Part shown: piece by piece, positions 7,590 to 15,070 of the stretch
Layout: each line of letters starts with the position of its first letter
Position numbering within the stretch: the stretch's first letter is position 1
IMG/VR virus record: IMGVR_UViG_3300025030_000147
Location: 1 to 50,423 of that record
Strand: one strand, 5' to 3'
DNA: 50,423 nt
DNA from: a virus
Notes under the pieces: generated by a model
What the model was told of the DNA's origin: nothing
What the model saw: the letters and a program-made list of their open reading frames with translations, nothing else
Databases searched by the model: none
Program-made: the position numbers and the translations under genes

Positions 7590-7618
7590 AACATACAGAC
7601 AGTTGGCGGTACTGTCAA
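7590..7618 (-). promoter_or_regulatory. Leftward promoter of the replication operon (leaderless geometry)
   Basis: On the minus strand, TTGACA (7618-7613), a 17-base spacer and TATGTT (7595-7590). Eight bases separate the -10 box from the helicase ATG at 7581, so transcription should begin within a base or two of the start codon. The spacer contains the 16-base sequence shared with the divergent promoter. Confidence 0.6.
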
Positions 7619-7681
7619 TACTCAGATTATTATAAATTTATAACGCAAATAATTGTTGACACCTGCGCCAACTGTCTGTAT
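7593..7681. promoter_or_regulatory. Inverted pair of 16-base operator-like sequences in divergent promoters
   Basis: Positions 7593-7608 and 7666-7681 are perfect inverted copies of CGCCAACTGTCTGTAT. In each promoter the copy starts four bases after the -35 box, fills the rest of the spacer and enters the -10 box. A repressor bound there would block both promoters equally. The 57-base A+T-rich centre could let the two sites be bridged. The binding protein is not identified. Confidence 0.7.
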
Positions 7682-7684
7682 TGT
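7656..7684 (+). promoter_or_regulatory. Rightward promoter of the early operon
   Basis: TTGACA (7656-7661), a 17-base spacer and TATTGT (7679-7684), a good sigma-70 type arrangement. Transcription should start near 7691, leaving about 30 bases of leader that carries GGAGG before the ATG at 7722. The spacer is nearly the same sequence as in the leftward promoter, which suggests shared control. Confidence 0.65.
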
Positions 7685-7721
7685 CCCTCAACACTTAACC
7701 ACCACACGGAGGATATGACAG

Positions 7722-8123
7722 ATGAAACGAGTCCTACAGAGAGTTAAAAACGAAACCTACTATTTTGTAGGTGGTGAAAGAGCGGTAGGTGTTCCTACCG
7801 GTATCGAGGGCAACCTGACCGGTATCCGGGGCGACCTGTCCGGTATCCGGGGCGACCTGTCCGGTATCGAGGGCGACCTGTCCGGTATCTGGGGCAACCT
7901 GACCGGTATCGAGGGCAACCTGTCCGGTATCCGGGGCGACCTGTCCGGTATCCGGGGCGACCTGACCGGTATCTGGGGCAACCTGACCGGTATCGAGGGC
8001 AACCTGACCGGTATCCGGGGCGACCTGACCGGTATCGAGGGCGACCTGTCCGAAGCAGAATTAACCGACGAAGAACGCGCAGCAGGCGTGAACATCACGG
8101 ATCTCATCAAGGAGGAAGTATAG
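7722..8123 (+). CDS. Heptapeptide-repeat (GIxGxL) phage protein
   Basis: First gene of the rightward operon, GGAGG nine bases before the ATG. After about 26 N-terminal residues come twelve uninterrupted heptads of the form G-I-x-G-(N/D)-L-(T/S), with x being E, R or W. The tail reads SEAELTDEERAAGVNITDLI. Repeats with this C-terminal signature occur in hypothetical proteins of other tailed phages; function is not established there. The regular heptads suggest a solenoid or beta-roll. Being first behind a regulated promoter argues for an early role rather than a virion part. Confidence 0.75.
   Translation: MKRVLQRVKNETYYFVGGERAVGVPTGIEGNLTGIRGDLSGIRGDLSGIEGDLSGIWGNLTGIEGNLSGIRGDLSGIRGDLTGIWGNLTGIEGNLTGIRGDLTGIEGDLSEAELTDEERAAGVNITDLIKEEV
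7800..8051 (+). repeat. Twelve 21-base coding repeats
   Basis: Twelve tandem 21-base units, each encoding one GIxGxLx heptad. Units differ mainly in the codon for the third residue (GAG, CGG or TGG) and in AAC versus GAC and ACC versus TCC. The near-identity at DNA level implies recent expansion or ongoing slippage and recombination within the gene. Confidence 0.9.
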
Positions 8124-8125
8124 GT

Positions 8126-9097
8126 ATGAACGACAAAACAATCAGTATCACAGTCAGTGGCGCATTACCGGAAGTAGAAGAGATGTTTCGCAGGTTGGCG
8201 AGGGGAGGGGTGGAGCACAGGTTTACCGCCGAGGATGTGAAAGAGTTTGCGGGGATCAACGGGGTAGATTACAAGTCGGCGCGTGACGCTCTCTCAAACG
8301 CAAGGCTTACCCCTGTGACCACGCCGCCGAGCTTTGACCAGTTCGCTGCTGGCGTGGTGCAACAGTTCGCGGCTGGCACCGGGTTGCCCGAGTGCATTTC
8401 CATGACGGGCGAGCAGCCTGGCCCGACCGTAGACGCAGCGGCTGTATTCGCACCGCCGCAGATCGTACCGGAATTGTCCGGTAGCTGGAACCCCGAAACG
8501 GGTCATGTGCCGCTGGCGCCCCAGGCACCGACCATCCCCGCCGCGGTGCAGCCCACAATTCCGCCCGCACCCGCCGCTGCGCCGGACGGAACCATCGCAG
8601 CAGTTGTGGCAGCCTGTCATGCTTTGCCCGATGCACCCGCCGCCAACGTGGAACTCGACGGTGAGGGTCTGCCGTGGGACCGCAGGATTCACGCCAGCAC
8701 CAAGACCCGCCGCCAGTCCGACAACACCTGGAAGCTGGCGAGAGGCGTTGATGAGGCGTTGGTCGAGCAGGTAAAAGGCGAACTGCGGGTTGCCATGTCG
8801 GCTGGCGCACCGCCCGCACCCGCCGCTGCGCCCCAGGCACCGACCGCACCCGCCGCTGCGCCCCAGGCACCGCCCGCACCCGCCGCTGCGCCCCAGGCAC
8901 CGCCCGCACCCGCCCCGACCACCTTTGCTGAACTGCTCCAGGCGGTCACAGCGATGCAGGCGGCGGACAAGATCGCGTTCACTCAGATCGTAGACGTGTG
9001 CAAGAAGCACGGGTTCGCCAACCTGCCGCTGGTCGCCGCCCGGCCCGACATGATCCCCACCGTGTACGCCGACCTTGTAGCCATAGCGGGGGTGTAG
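8126..9097 (+). CDS. Phage replication-associated hypothetical protein with Pro/Ala linkers
   Basis: A 323-aa protein with AAGGAGG upstream. The N-terminal 70 residues look folded. A central segment, DGEGLPWDRRIHAST followed by TWKLARG, is a motif I associate with hypothetical proteins of phage replication modules. Long Pro/Ala stretches, including the repeat APAAAPQAP, separate it from a C-terminal domain starting TTFAELLQAVTAMQ. The layout suggests two or three small domains on flexible linkers, perhaps binding DNA or other replication proteins. No enzyme motif is visible. Confidence 0.7.
   Translation: MNDKTISITVSGALPEVEEMFRRLARGGVEHRFTAEDVKEFAGINGVDYKSARDALSNARLTPVTTPPSFDQFAAGVVQQFAAGTGLPECISMTGEQPGPTVDAAAVFAPPQIVPELSGSWNPETGHVPLAPQAPTIPAAVQPTIPPAPAAAPDGTIAAVVAACHALPDAPAANVELDGEGLPWDRRIHASTKTRRQSDNTWKLARGVDEALVEQVKGELRVAMSAGAPPAPAAAPQAPTAPAAAPQAPPAPAAAPQAPPAPAPTTFAELLQAVTAMQAADKIAFTQIVDVCKKHGFANLPLVAARPDMIPTVYADLVAIAGV
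8809..8912 (+). repeat. Pro/Ala-coding tandem repeat
   Basis: Imperfect copies of a unit encoding roughly APAAAPQAPP lie in tandem in the gene at 8126-9097, giving a flexible linker. A related but distinct repeat (QAPAAAPPVY) lies in the ssDNA-binding-protein gene at 10664-11536. The sharing suggests parallel expansion or exchange of linker DNA. Confidence 0.75.
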
Positions 9098-9098
9098 C

Positions 9099-9443
9099 GT
9101 GGCACACAAAGCAATCCTTATAACGGGGCCTGTAGGTTGCGGTAAGAGCCGGTTGGCAAGGGAGCTTGCTGAGTGGTTGGGTGGGACTATTGCGGAAATG
9201 GATGATCACGAACTCATGGGGCATTTTGCCTTTGCAGCGGAGCCCAACGTGGTCATCGTGGAGGAATGCAGGAATCTCGACGCCATCAAAAGAATCGTGA
9301 CCAGCGACATGATTCGGTGTGAGAGGAAGGGTGAAAACCCCAAAGAAATTCCCGTTCCTCACATTATCTGCACGATGCTTGAGCCGCCGGACGAGATTGG
9401 TCGACGGTTCATCCACATCCCTTTGACCGGGGGCACCCGATGA
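9099..9443 (+). CDS. Small P-loop ATPase, 114 aa
   Basis: Begins with GTG two bases after the previous stop. The N-terminus has Walker A GPVGCGKSRLA (about residues 10-20), and a Walker B-like stretch NVVIVEEC follows near 50. At 114 aa it is only a minimal P-loop core, so it may act with a partner. Its place between the linker protein and the DUF2800 nuclease argues for DNA replication or recombination. The end overlaps the next start by four bases (ATGA). Confidence 0.75.
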   Translation: MAHKAILITGPVGCGKSRLARELAEWLGGTIAEMDDHELMGHFAFAAEPNVVIVEECRNLDAIKRIVTSDMIRCERKGENPKEIPVPHIICTMLEPPDEIGRRFIHIPLTGGTR

Positions 9444-10576
9444 CACACAGCCGCTTATCCCCAAGCAAGGCGGTCACATGGGTGAACTGCCCGGGGTCCG
9501 TCAACCTGTCCGCGCTCTTTCCCGACTCAGGGCCGAGCGAGGCGGCTGCGGAGGGTACTGCCTCGCACCATGTAGCGTCCGAGGTGCTGCTGTGCGAGCG
9601 CCCGGCGCCCAAGGTGGGCGACAAGGCACCCAACGGTGTGATCCTCAACATGGAGATGGTTGAGAGCGCCTGGGTGTACATCGATGTGGTTCGGCGGGTC
9701 AGTCTGCGCCAGCCGATGCGGGTAGAGCAGCACATGCAGATCCCCCGTATCCACCCCGAGGTCCACGGAACGCCGGACTGCTGGTTTTACAGTCCGGCGC
9801 AGCGCGAGCTGCACGTGTTCGACTACAAGTACGGGTTCGGCATCGTAGAGCCCTACATGAACTGGCAGCTCATCACCTACGCTATCGGCGCACTGGAATT
9901 GTCCGGCATCGACGGCCACGAAGACCATCAGACCACTGTGGTCCTGCACATCGTCCAACCGCGACCCTTTCACGTTGCCGGCGCACACCGGGAATGGCGG
10001 GTACTGGCGAGCGACCTGAGAGGTCATGCCAACGGTCTGCGCTTCGCCGCGGAAAAAGCCCTCGGACCGAACCCCGAGGTGTCCTGCGGTAAACACTGCC
10101 AGTATTGCAGCGCGCGTCATGCCTGTCCGAGTCTGCAACGCGCCGTGATGGACGCCGCGGATTACGCACTGGCGGCTCGACCCGAGGTGCTGGACCCCGC
10201 AGCAATGGGTCTGGAATACCGCACCCTGGAGCGCATCGAGGCGCTGCTTAAAGCTCGCAAGTCGGGCCTCGCCGCCAGCATGGAAGCACTCATCAAAGCT
10301 GGTACGGCAATCCCCGGCTGGCTGTTGCAGCAGGGCAATGGTCGGGCAGCATGGAACAAACCGGCGGCTGAGATATTCGCCCTGGGGGATCTCATGGGTC
10401 TGGACCTGAGAGCCGCCCCCGAGGCGATCACGCCCGCCGCAGCGATCAAGGCTGGCATACCCAAGGAGGTAGTGCAGGCATTCAGCGAAACGCCGATCAG
10501 CGGTACCAAGCTGGTCGCATCGGAAAGCACACTGGCATCGCGGGTATTCCGCGCTGAGATGCCGTCACTGGTCTGA
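9440..10576 (+). CDS. DUF2800 PD-(D/E)XK nuclease, Cas4/RecB-like
   Basis: A 378-aa protein matching the phage DUF2800 family. It starts LSPSKAVTWVNCPGSVNLS and then EGTASHHVASE, the usual opening of these nucleases. The catalytic core is seen in GTPDCWFY and VFDYKYGFG. A cysteine cluster CGKHCQYCSARHAC could hold an iron-sulfur centre, as in Cas4 and AddB relatives. It probably processes DNA ends in recombination or replication, next to the ssDNA-binding protein. Length is normal for the family. Confidence 0.85.
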   Translation: MTHSRLSPSKAVTWVNCPGSVNLSALFPDSGPSEAAAEGTASHHVASEVLLCERPAPKVGDKAPNGVILNMEMVESAWVYIDVVRRVSLRQPMRVEQHMQIPRIHPEVHGTPDCWFYSPAQRELHVFDYKYGFGIVEPYMNWQLITYAIGALELSGIDGHEDHQTTVVLHIVQPRPFHVAGAHREWRVLASDLRGHANGLRFAAEKALGPNPEVSCGKHCQYCSARHACPSLQRAVMDAADYALAARPEVLDPAAMGLEYRTLERIEALLKARKSGLAASMEALIKAGTAIPGWLLQQGNGRAAWNKPAAEIFALGDLMGLDLRAAPEAITPAAAIKAGIPKEVVQAFSETPISGTKLVASESTLASRVFRAEMPSLV

Positions 10577-10621
10577 GGCATGAGTCTCGCTGACGACTAC
10601 ATAGACCACCATTTATCAAAA

Positions 10622-10640
10622 AGCCTGCCCTTTGCAGGCT
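10622..10640 (+). terminator. Hairpin between the DUF2800 and ssDNA-binding genes
   Basis: AGCCTGC (10622-10628), loop CCTTT, GCAGGCT (10634-10640), preceded by five A but not followed by a U run. It lies just upstream of the ribosome site of the DUF2815 gene. It may act as a weak attenuator or as an mRNA-stability element that helps raise expression of the abundant ssDNA-binding protein. Confidence 0.5.
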
Positions 10641-10663
10641 ACTTACCACGGAGGCAACAACAC

Positions 10664-11536
10664 ATGGCACTCAAAGGCGATAATCTCGTACTGTCCAACA
10701 ACGCGATCATCCTGTGGGATGGCATCACCCGGCCCGAACTGAAAGACGATGGTAAGGGCGGCAAATTCAACCAGTACAGCCTCAAGGTCGCGGTCCCGGC
10801 CAACGACCCGGTTGTGGCTGAAATCCAGCAGATCGCCACCGTCGCGCTGCAGAACGACAGCAAGTTCCGAGGCACCCTTCCCCCGGGCGGCTCCTGGCCG
10901 ATCCTCCCCGTGGACCCCTCGCAGTTCGAGGGCAAGCTGCAGGGCTACGTGGCGTTCAACGCCAAGTCCAACCGCGCTGTGCAGGTTTTCAACGTGAACA
11001 ACCAGGAACTCGACCCGATGCAGTACGCCACCCAGCTCTATCCTGGCTCGACGGTGCAGGTGCTGGTCCACGCGTTCAGCTTCGATAACAAATCCAAGGG
11101 GATCGCGCTCGGCTTGGACGGTATCCGCATAGTGGACGCCACCAGCCCCCGCCTACCGGTCGGCGGTGTGGACGCAGGCGCAGTATTCGGCACCGCCCCG
11201 GTGGCAGGCGGCCAGGCACCTGCCGCTGCACCGCCTGTCTACCAGGCACCCGCCGCTGCACCGCCCGTCTACCAGGCGCCCGCCGCTGCACCGCCCGTCT
11301 ACCAGGCACCCGCCGCTGCACCGCCCGTCTACCAGGCACCCGCCGCTGCACCGCCTGCCGCCCCGGGCGCGGTCGGCCTGCCGCCGGGTGTTCAGCCCGC
11401 ACCGGATGTCCTCAATCCGCCGGCTGCTCCCGCCCGCCAGATGACCCCCGCAGCAAACGGCGCCACCTATGAGCAGATGATCGCTGCGGGCTGGACCGAC
11501 ACCACGCTGATCCAGCACGGCATGATGATGGCTTAA
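10664..11536 (+). CDS. DUF2815 single-stranded DNA-binding protein
   Basis: The ATG at 10664 has GGAGG nine bases upstream; the in-frame start at 10580 would add residues encoded by the hairpin and is less likely. The N-terminal 180 residues (SNNAIILWDGITRPELKDDGKGGKFNQ) match DUF2815, a phage OB-fold ssDNA-binding family. The C-terminal half is a Pro/Ala linker with the repeat QAPAAAPPVY, and the end is MTPAANGATYEQMIAAGWTD. It should coat single strands during replication with the polymerase and primase/helicase. Confidence 0.85.
   Translation: MALKGDNLVLSNNAIILWDGITRPELKDDGKGGKFNQYSLKVAVPANDPVVAEIQQIATVALQNDSKFRGTLPPGGSWPILPVDPSQFEGKLQGYVAFNAKSNRAVQVFNVNNQELDPMQYATQLYPGSTVQVLVHAFSFDNKSKGIALGLDGIRIVDATSPRLPVGGVDAGAVFGTAPVAGGQAPAAAPPVYQAPAAAPPVYQAPAAAPPVYQAPAAAPPVYQAPAAAPPAAPGAVGLPPGVQPAPDVLNPPAAPARQMTPAANGATYEQMIAAGWTDTTLIQHGMMMA
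11213..11355 (+). repeat. 30-base repeat encoding QAPAAAPPVY
   Basis: Four full 30-base units and a partial fifth, nearly identical at DNA level, encode a ten-residue linker repeat in the ssDNA-binding protein. Copy number could change by slippage, altering linker length without affecting the OB-fold. Confidence 0.9.
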
Positions 11537-11553
11537 CAAGGAGGTAACACACG

Positions 11554-11730
11554 ATGTTCAAGTTCAATTTCGACCGAGTGGTGATGATTAAGTGCAGCGA
11601 AGAGATGGGTGAGGTAATCGGACGGAGCGAGTACGCTGCTGACGAAAACCGCTACCTGATCCGTTACATGGCGGCGGACGGTCGCGCTGTCGAACAGTGG
11701 TGGCCTGAAAGCGCCCTGTCTGAACCCTAA
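11554..11730 (+). CDS. Small phage protein, 58 aa
   Basis: AAGGAGG lies ahead of the ATG at 11554. The product has two basic/acidic beta-like segments: FDRVVMIKCSEEMGEVIGRSEY, then YLIRYMAADGRAVEQWWPES. The pattern GxVxGR...YLIRY...WW suggests a compact SH3-like beta-barrel, as seen in several small phage proteins. Function unknown. It lies between the ssDNA-binding protein and polymerase genes, separated from the next gene by a hairpin. Confidence 0.65.
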   Translation: MFKFNFDRVVMIKCSEEMGEVIGRSEYAADENRYLIRYMAADGRAVEQWWPESALSEP

Positions 11731-11741
11731 ACCATCCACCC

Positions 11742-11767
11742 GTGGGGCGGCTCGCACAGCGCCCCAC
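11742..11767 (+). terminator. G+C-rich hairpin in the early operon
   Basis: GTGGGGCG (11742-11749) pairs perfectly with CGCCCCAC (11760-11767) around a ten-base loop. There is no U tract, so it is not a standard intrinsic terminator. It may protect the upstream mRNA or pause polymerase. Confidence 0.4.
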
Positions 11768-11793
11768 TTACCCCACCACTGGAGGACCACCAA

Positions 11794-11946
11794 ATGTACT
11801 GGATCTACTTCATCGGAGCATTGTTCACCGCCGGGTACATCGAGCGCGACAAAGAGGGGGTTTTCTCTGACCTCTGGACTGTTGCGTTTTGGCCCGCATA
11901 TTGGGGTAAAAAGCTGCGCGGAGAGCAGCCACCGGAGGGTATCTAA
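11794..11946 (+). CDS. Small hydrophobic protein, 50 aa
   Basis: GGAGG precedes the ATG at 11794. Residues 1-15 (MYWIYFIGALFTAGY) and about 26-38 (DLWTVAFWPAYWG) are hydrophobic, separated by a charged ERDKEG turn. This could make a two-segment membrane hairpin. It ends TAA directly followed by the ATG of the next gene. Function unknown. Confidence 0.55.
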   Translation: MYWIYFIGALFTAGYIERDKEGVFSDLWTVAFWPAYWGKKLRGEQPPEGI

Positions 11947-12240
11947 ATGCTCCACACACTATCCGCCCGAGCGTTCCTTATGGCCGGTGAGGGCGCTCCG
12001 CTGCCCGAGGCAATACGTTGGGTCACCCGTAACCTCCCCGCCAATTTGCGACCCTACTACGCGCGCCAGATCCACTACAACGTCTGCTGCGATCAGCACC
12101 GTGTGGTCAAGCTGATAGGTCGGGTGGCGGTGGTGCAGTGCCAGTGTTGCGGTCGAGGTGAGCAGATCCCGCAGCCGAGGGCCGATGAGGTGATGGATTT
12201 TAGAGCGAGGGTATCGGAGGCGTTATATGCAACAGCTTGA
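11947..12240 (+). CDS. Hypothetical protein with zinc-knuckle-like cysteines, 97 aa
   Basis: Starts immediately after the upstream stop. The middle carries NVCCDQH and QCQCCGRGEQ, which could form one zinc site. The N-terminal half reads as helices (FLMAGEGAPLPEAIRWVTRNLP). The next gene begins inside its last codons. It is probably a small accessory protein of the replication module. No family recognised. Confidence 0.6.
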   Translation: MLHTLSARAFLMAGEGAPLPEAIRWVTRNLPANLRPYYARQIHYNVCCDQHRVVKLIGRVAVVQCQCCGRGEQIPQPRADEVMDFRARVSEALYATA

Positions 12241-12676
12241 TATGGCACTGGAGTTCGCGGAGGGCGGAGGGTCCGGGGCGGACGAGCCCCCCGTGACCAA
12301 AGACGGGTGGGCAGAGGAACACGCCGCAAAGCAGGGCTGTGTGGTGGTCTACCCGCAGCCGAATCAACTGCAGATAGACATTGACACCGAGGCAGCCTAC
12401 GCCGAGTTCAACAGACGTTTGGGGGATCTGTTGGCCTGGGATAGCTCCATATTCGGTGACTGTTCCAACGCACCCCAGGTAGTTATCCAACCGTCGAAAA
12501 GCGGTCTGCCACATCGGCACATCACCCTAACCTTTCCCGACCGGACCTTTGACCGCTACGAGCGGATCGCCCTGCAGATGCTGCTCGGGTCCGACCCCGT
12601 ACGCGAGAAGATGAACACGCTGCGGACCCTGCGTGGCAATCCGGCGCCGGTCCGGCTGTTCGAGCGCCCAGCATGA
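12227..12676 (+). CDS. Hypothetical replication-module protein, 149 aa
   Basis: Starts 14 bases inside the previous gene and overlaps the polymerase start by four bases (ATGA), so it is tied to the polymerase. Segments such as LQIDIDTEAAYAEF, PSKSGLPHRHITL and MLLGSDPVREKMN recur in uncharacterised phage proteins encoded beside polymerases. The His-rich SGLPHRHITL resembles a loop of primase-polymerase folds, but no full catalytic set is visible. A polymerase accessory role is the best guess. Confidence 0.6.
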   Translation: MQQLDMALEFAEGGGSGADEPPVTKDGWAEEHAAKQGCVVVYPQPNQLQIDIDTEAAYAEFNRRLGDLLAWDSSIFGDCSNAPQVVIQPSKSGLPHRHITLTFPDRTFDRYERIALQMLLGSDPVREKMNTLRTLRGNPAPVRLFERPA

Positions 12677-14526
12677 CCGACTACGTATGGGACATTGAGA
12701 GTTTTCCCAACGTGTTTACCCTGTCGCTCAAGGAGGCGGGTACTACGAACCGTTGGCGGTTTGAAATCTCCCACCGCAGGAACGACTACGACCGTCTGGT
12801 GCAGATGATCCAGTGGCTCGCCTACACCAAAGCGCGTATGGTCGGGTTCAACAACGTAGGATTCGACTACCCGGTGCTGCACTTCATCCTTGAACATCCC
12901 GGGCCGCCGACCGCCGCACAGATCAACCGCAAGGTGGGGCAGATAATCAACGTCGATCACAGTCGGCGGTTCGACCATATCATTTGGGATCGTGACCGCT
13001 ACGTGGAGCAGATCGACCTGTTGAAGATACACCACTTTGACAACGTGGCGCGGTTCACCAGCCTCAAGGTGCTGGAGTTCAACATGCGGTCGGGCAACAT
13101 ACAGGATCTACCATTCGCCCCAGGCTCCGTACTGACCGATAGCCAGATCGACACCTTGATCAGCTACAACGACCATGACGTTGACCAAACCGAGGCGTTC
13201 TACTTTAAGTCCTTGGACCAGATCAGGTTCCGCGAAGAGTTGAGCAAAAAGTACAGCCACAATTTCCTCAACCACAATGACACCAAAATCGGCAAGGATT
13301 ACTTCATCATGGAGCTGGAACGGCTCATGCCCGGGTCGTGCTACACCACCGTGGACGGCAAGCGGACCCCGAGGCAGACCTGGCGCTCCAGCATTGCCCT
13401 GCGCGACGTGATCTTTCCCTACGTCCAGTTCCGGCGCCCCGAGTTCCAACAGGTCCACCAGTGGCTCATGGCTCAGACCATCACCGAGACGAAGGGTGTC
13501 TTTGAGAAGCTACACTGCGTCGTGGACGGCTTTCAGTTCGACTTCGGCACCGGGGGCATTCACGGCTCGGTGAGCAGCCGGACCGTCACCAGCGACGCAG
13601 ACCATGAGATAGTCGACATCGACGTAACGAGCTACTACCCGACCCTGGCAATTGCCAACCGGCTGCACCCCGCCCACCTGGGCGAAGCGTTCTGTGACAT
13701 CTACAAGGACGTGTTCGACCAGCGCGCCATGTACCCCAAGGGCACCCCTGAGAACGCCATGCTCAAGCTGGCCTTGAACGGCGTGTACGGCGACTCGAAC
13801 AACGTCTACAGCCCATTCTACGACCCTGCATACACCATGAGCATCACGATCAACGGTCAGTTGCTCCTGTGCATGTTGGCGGAATACCTGATGGACATAC
13901 CCGACCTGCAGATGATTCAGGTGAACACAGATGGCGTGACGGTTCGCATTCCGCGGACCCGCCGGCCCGACTTGCAGCGGGTCATGGACTGGTGGCAAGC
14001 ATTCACCTGTCTCAAGCTGGAGGAAGCGATCTACAGCCGCATGTTCATCCGTGATGTCAACAATTACCTGGCTGAGTACGCTGACGGCGGTAAGGTCAAG
14101 CGCAAAGGTGCATACGAGTACAAATTGGGCTGGCATCAGAACCACAGCGCCCTGATCATTCCAATGGCCGCCGAGGCCGCGCTGGTTGAGGGGCTGGATG
14201 TCCGGCAGTTCATCCTCAACCATGACTGCCTGGACGACTTCATGCTACGCGCCAAGATCCCCAGGAATAGCCGGTTGGTACTGATTACAGCCGAGGGAGA
14301 GCGCCAGCTACAAAACGTCACCCGCTACTACATCAGCAAGTCGGGTGGGTCACTGGTTAAGATCATGCCGCCACTCGCCAAGGCACCGGACAAGGAGCGC
14401 AGGATCGGCATTGATGTGGGCTGGATGGTCACGGAGTGCAACGACATTCGGCGCGCGGTCGGGCAGGACATAAATTTTGAGTATTACATCAAAGAGGCTG
14501 AGAAGCTGGTCAAACCGCTCAAATAA
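12673..14526 (+). CDS. Family B DNA polymerase with 3'-5' exonuclease
   Basis: A 617-aa replicative polymerase. Exonuclease motifs are DIES (D7, E9), NNVGFDYP (about 60-67) and YNDHD (165-169). Polymerase motif A is DIDVTSYYPTL (about 315-325), motif B is KLALNGVYG (365-373) and motif C is QVNTDGV (417-422). Motif C has NTDG in place of the usual DTDS, leaving one clear aspartate there; this variant is known in some phage family B enzymes. It should copy the genome with the primase/helicase and ssDNA-binding protein. It is short for the family. The start overlaps the upstream gene. Confidence 0.9.
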   Translation: MTDYVWDIESFPNVFTLSLKEAGTTNRWRFEISHRRNDYDRLVQMIQWLAYTKARMVGFNNVGFDYPVLHFILEHPGPPTAAQINRKVGQIINVDHSRRFDHIIWDRDRYVEQIDLLKIHHFDNVARFTSLKVLEFNMRSGNIQDLPFAPGSVLTDSQIDTLISYNDHDVDQTEAFYFKSLDQIRFREELSKKYSHNFLNHNDTKIGKDYFIMELERLMPGSCYTTVDGKRTPRQTWRSSIALRDVIFPYVQFRRPEFQQVHQWLMAQTITETKGVFEKLHCVVDGFQFDFGTGGIHGSVSSRTVTSDADHEIVDIDVTSYYPTLAIANRLHPAHLGEAFCDIYKDVFDQRAMYPKGTPENAMLKLALNGVYGDSNNVYSPFYDPAYTMSITINGQLLLCMLAEYLMDIPDLQMIQVNTDGVTVRIPRTRRPDLQRVMDWWQAFTCLKLEEAIYSRMFIRDVNNYLAEYADGGKVKRKGAYEYKLGWHQNHSALIIPMAAEAALVEGLDVRQFILNHDCLDDFMLRAKIPRNSRLVLITAEGERQLQNVTRYYISKSGGSLVKIMPPLAKAPDKERRIGIDVGWMVTECNDIRRAVGQDINFEYYIKEAEKLVKPLK

Positions 14527-14532
14527 ATTGTA

Positions 14533-14561
14533 TTGACAAAATATCAAGTGTAAGGTAGATA
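14533..14561 (+). promoter_or_regulatory. Early promoter after the polymerase gene
   Basis: TTGACA (14533-14538), a 17-base spacer and TAGATA (14556-14561). It begins seven bases after the polymerase stop and drives the run of small genes to 16786. An ATG lies exactly seven bases after the -10 box at 14569, and a second, Shine-Dalgarno-preceded ATG lies at 14581, so leaderless and leadered starts compete. Confidence 0.65.
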
Positions 14562-14580
14562 TACCTGCATGGAGGTAAGC

Positions 14581-14826
14581 ATGAAAATAGGGACCGAAGG
14601 ACACAAAGAATGGCTCAACACTTTAAAGGTGGGGGATCGTGTTGCCGTATTCCAACTCTGCCCTGAAAAAATGGTTTATCAAGACACGGTGGCGAAAATA
14701 ACACCCACCCGTCGAATCGAGCTATCCAAGGGTAGTACCTTTCACCCTACAGGATGGATCAGGGGAGCTAACGCACCGTGCTATAGAGATAGGCATATCC
14801 GACCCTATAAGGAGATCCAGCCATGA
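14581..14826 (+). CDS. Hypothetical early protein, 81 aa
   Basis: I chose ATG 14581 because GGAGG lies five bases upstream; the ATG at 14569 (four residues longer) sits where a leaderless transcript would begin and is a real alternative. The product reads MKIGTEGHKEWLNTLKVGDRVAVFQ, then VAKITPTRRIELSKGSTFH, the look of a small beta-barrel (KOW or SH3-like). It ends four bases into the next gene. No function recognised. Confidence 0.7.
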   Translation: MKIGTEGHKEWLNTLKVGDRVAVFQLCPEKMVYQDTVAKITPTRRIELSKGSTFHPTGWIRGANAPCYRDRHIRPYKEIQP

Positions 14827-15029
14827 CACGCAAGATATGCCCCTGCGGTGAGCGGCTGGTGCAGCGCGACACCGAGACAGATAAGCAATTCGAGGCCCGG
14901 CAGTATTGCAACGCGCAACACGCCGGCAAGTACCGGCCGCGCAAACCGGCGGGTGGGAGTAAGGTGAGGCGGTTAGGCAAGGGATACAAGGCTTATCTTG
15001 AGGGCGTGCGGCCTATGGGGGAGCTATGA
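14823..15029 (+). CDS. Small zinc-ribbon-like protein, 68 aa
   Basis: Starts with an ATGA overlap. The N-terminus KICPCGERLVQRDTETDKQFEARQYC, followed by NAQHAGKY, has a C-x-C ... C-x3-H layout typical of a compact zinc ribbon in phage proteins. The C-terminus (RKPAGGSKVRRLGKGYK) is very basic, suggesting nucleic-acid binding. Function unknown. Confidence 0.65.
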   Translation: MTRKICPCGERLVQRDTETDKQFEARQYCNAQHAGKYRPRKPAGGSKVRRLGKGYKAYLEGVRPMGEL

Positions 15030-15070
15030 CCGCGCCAGCATCGCAGCGCGGATAACGTAACGGGGGAAGT

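Noticed and set aside
7582-7590. TTG start for the SF2 helicase
   Set aside because: It lies on the predicted -10 box of the leftward promoter and would not be in the mRNA.
7722-8123. CRISPR-like array
   Set aside because: The 21-base units are coding heptads without spacers.
10580-10663. Upstream in-frame start for the ssDNA-binding protein
   Set aside because: The extra residues are encoded by the hairpin region and the DUF2815 family starts at MALKGDNLV; GGAGG is placed for ATG 10664.
14569-14580. Leaderless-type ATG for the 81-aa gene as the sole start
   Set aside because: Position fits the -10 box, but GGAGG is placed for ATG 14581; both starts are possible, so the shorter form was listed and the alternative noted.
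15030-15070. Nine-codon reading frame between two early genes
   Set aside because: Too short, with no ribosome site or coupling evidence.
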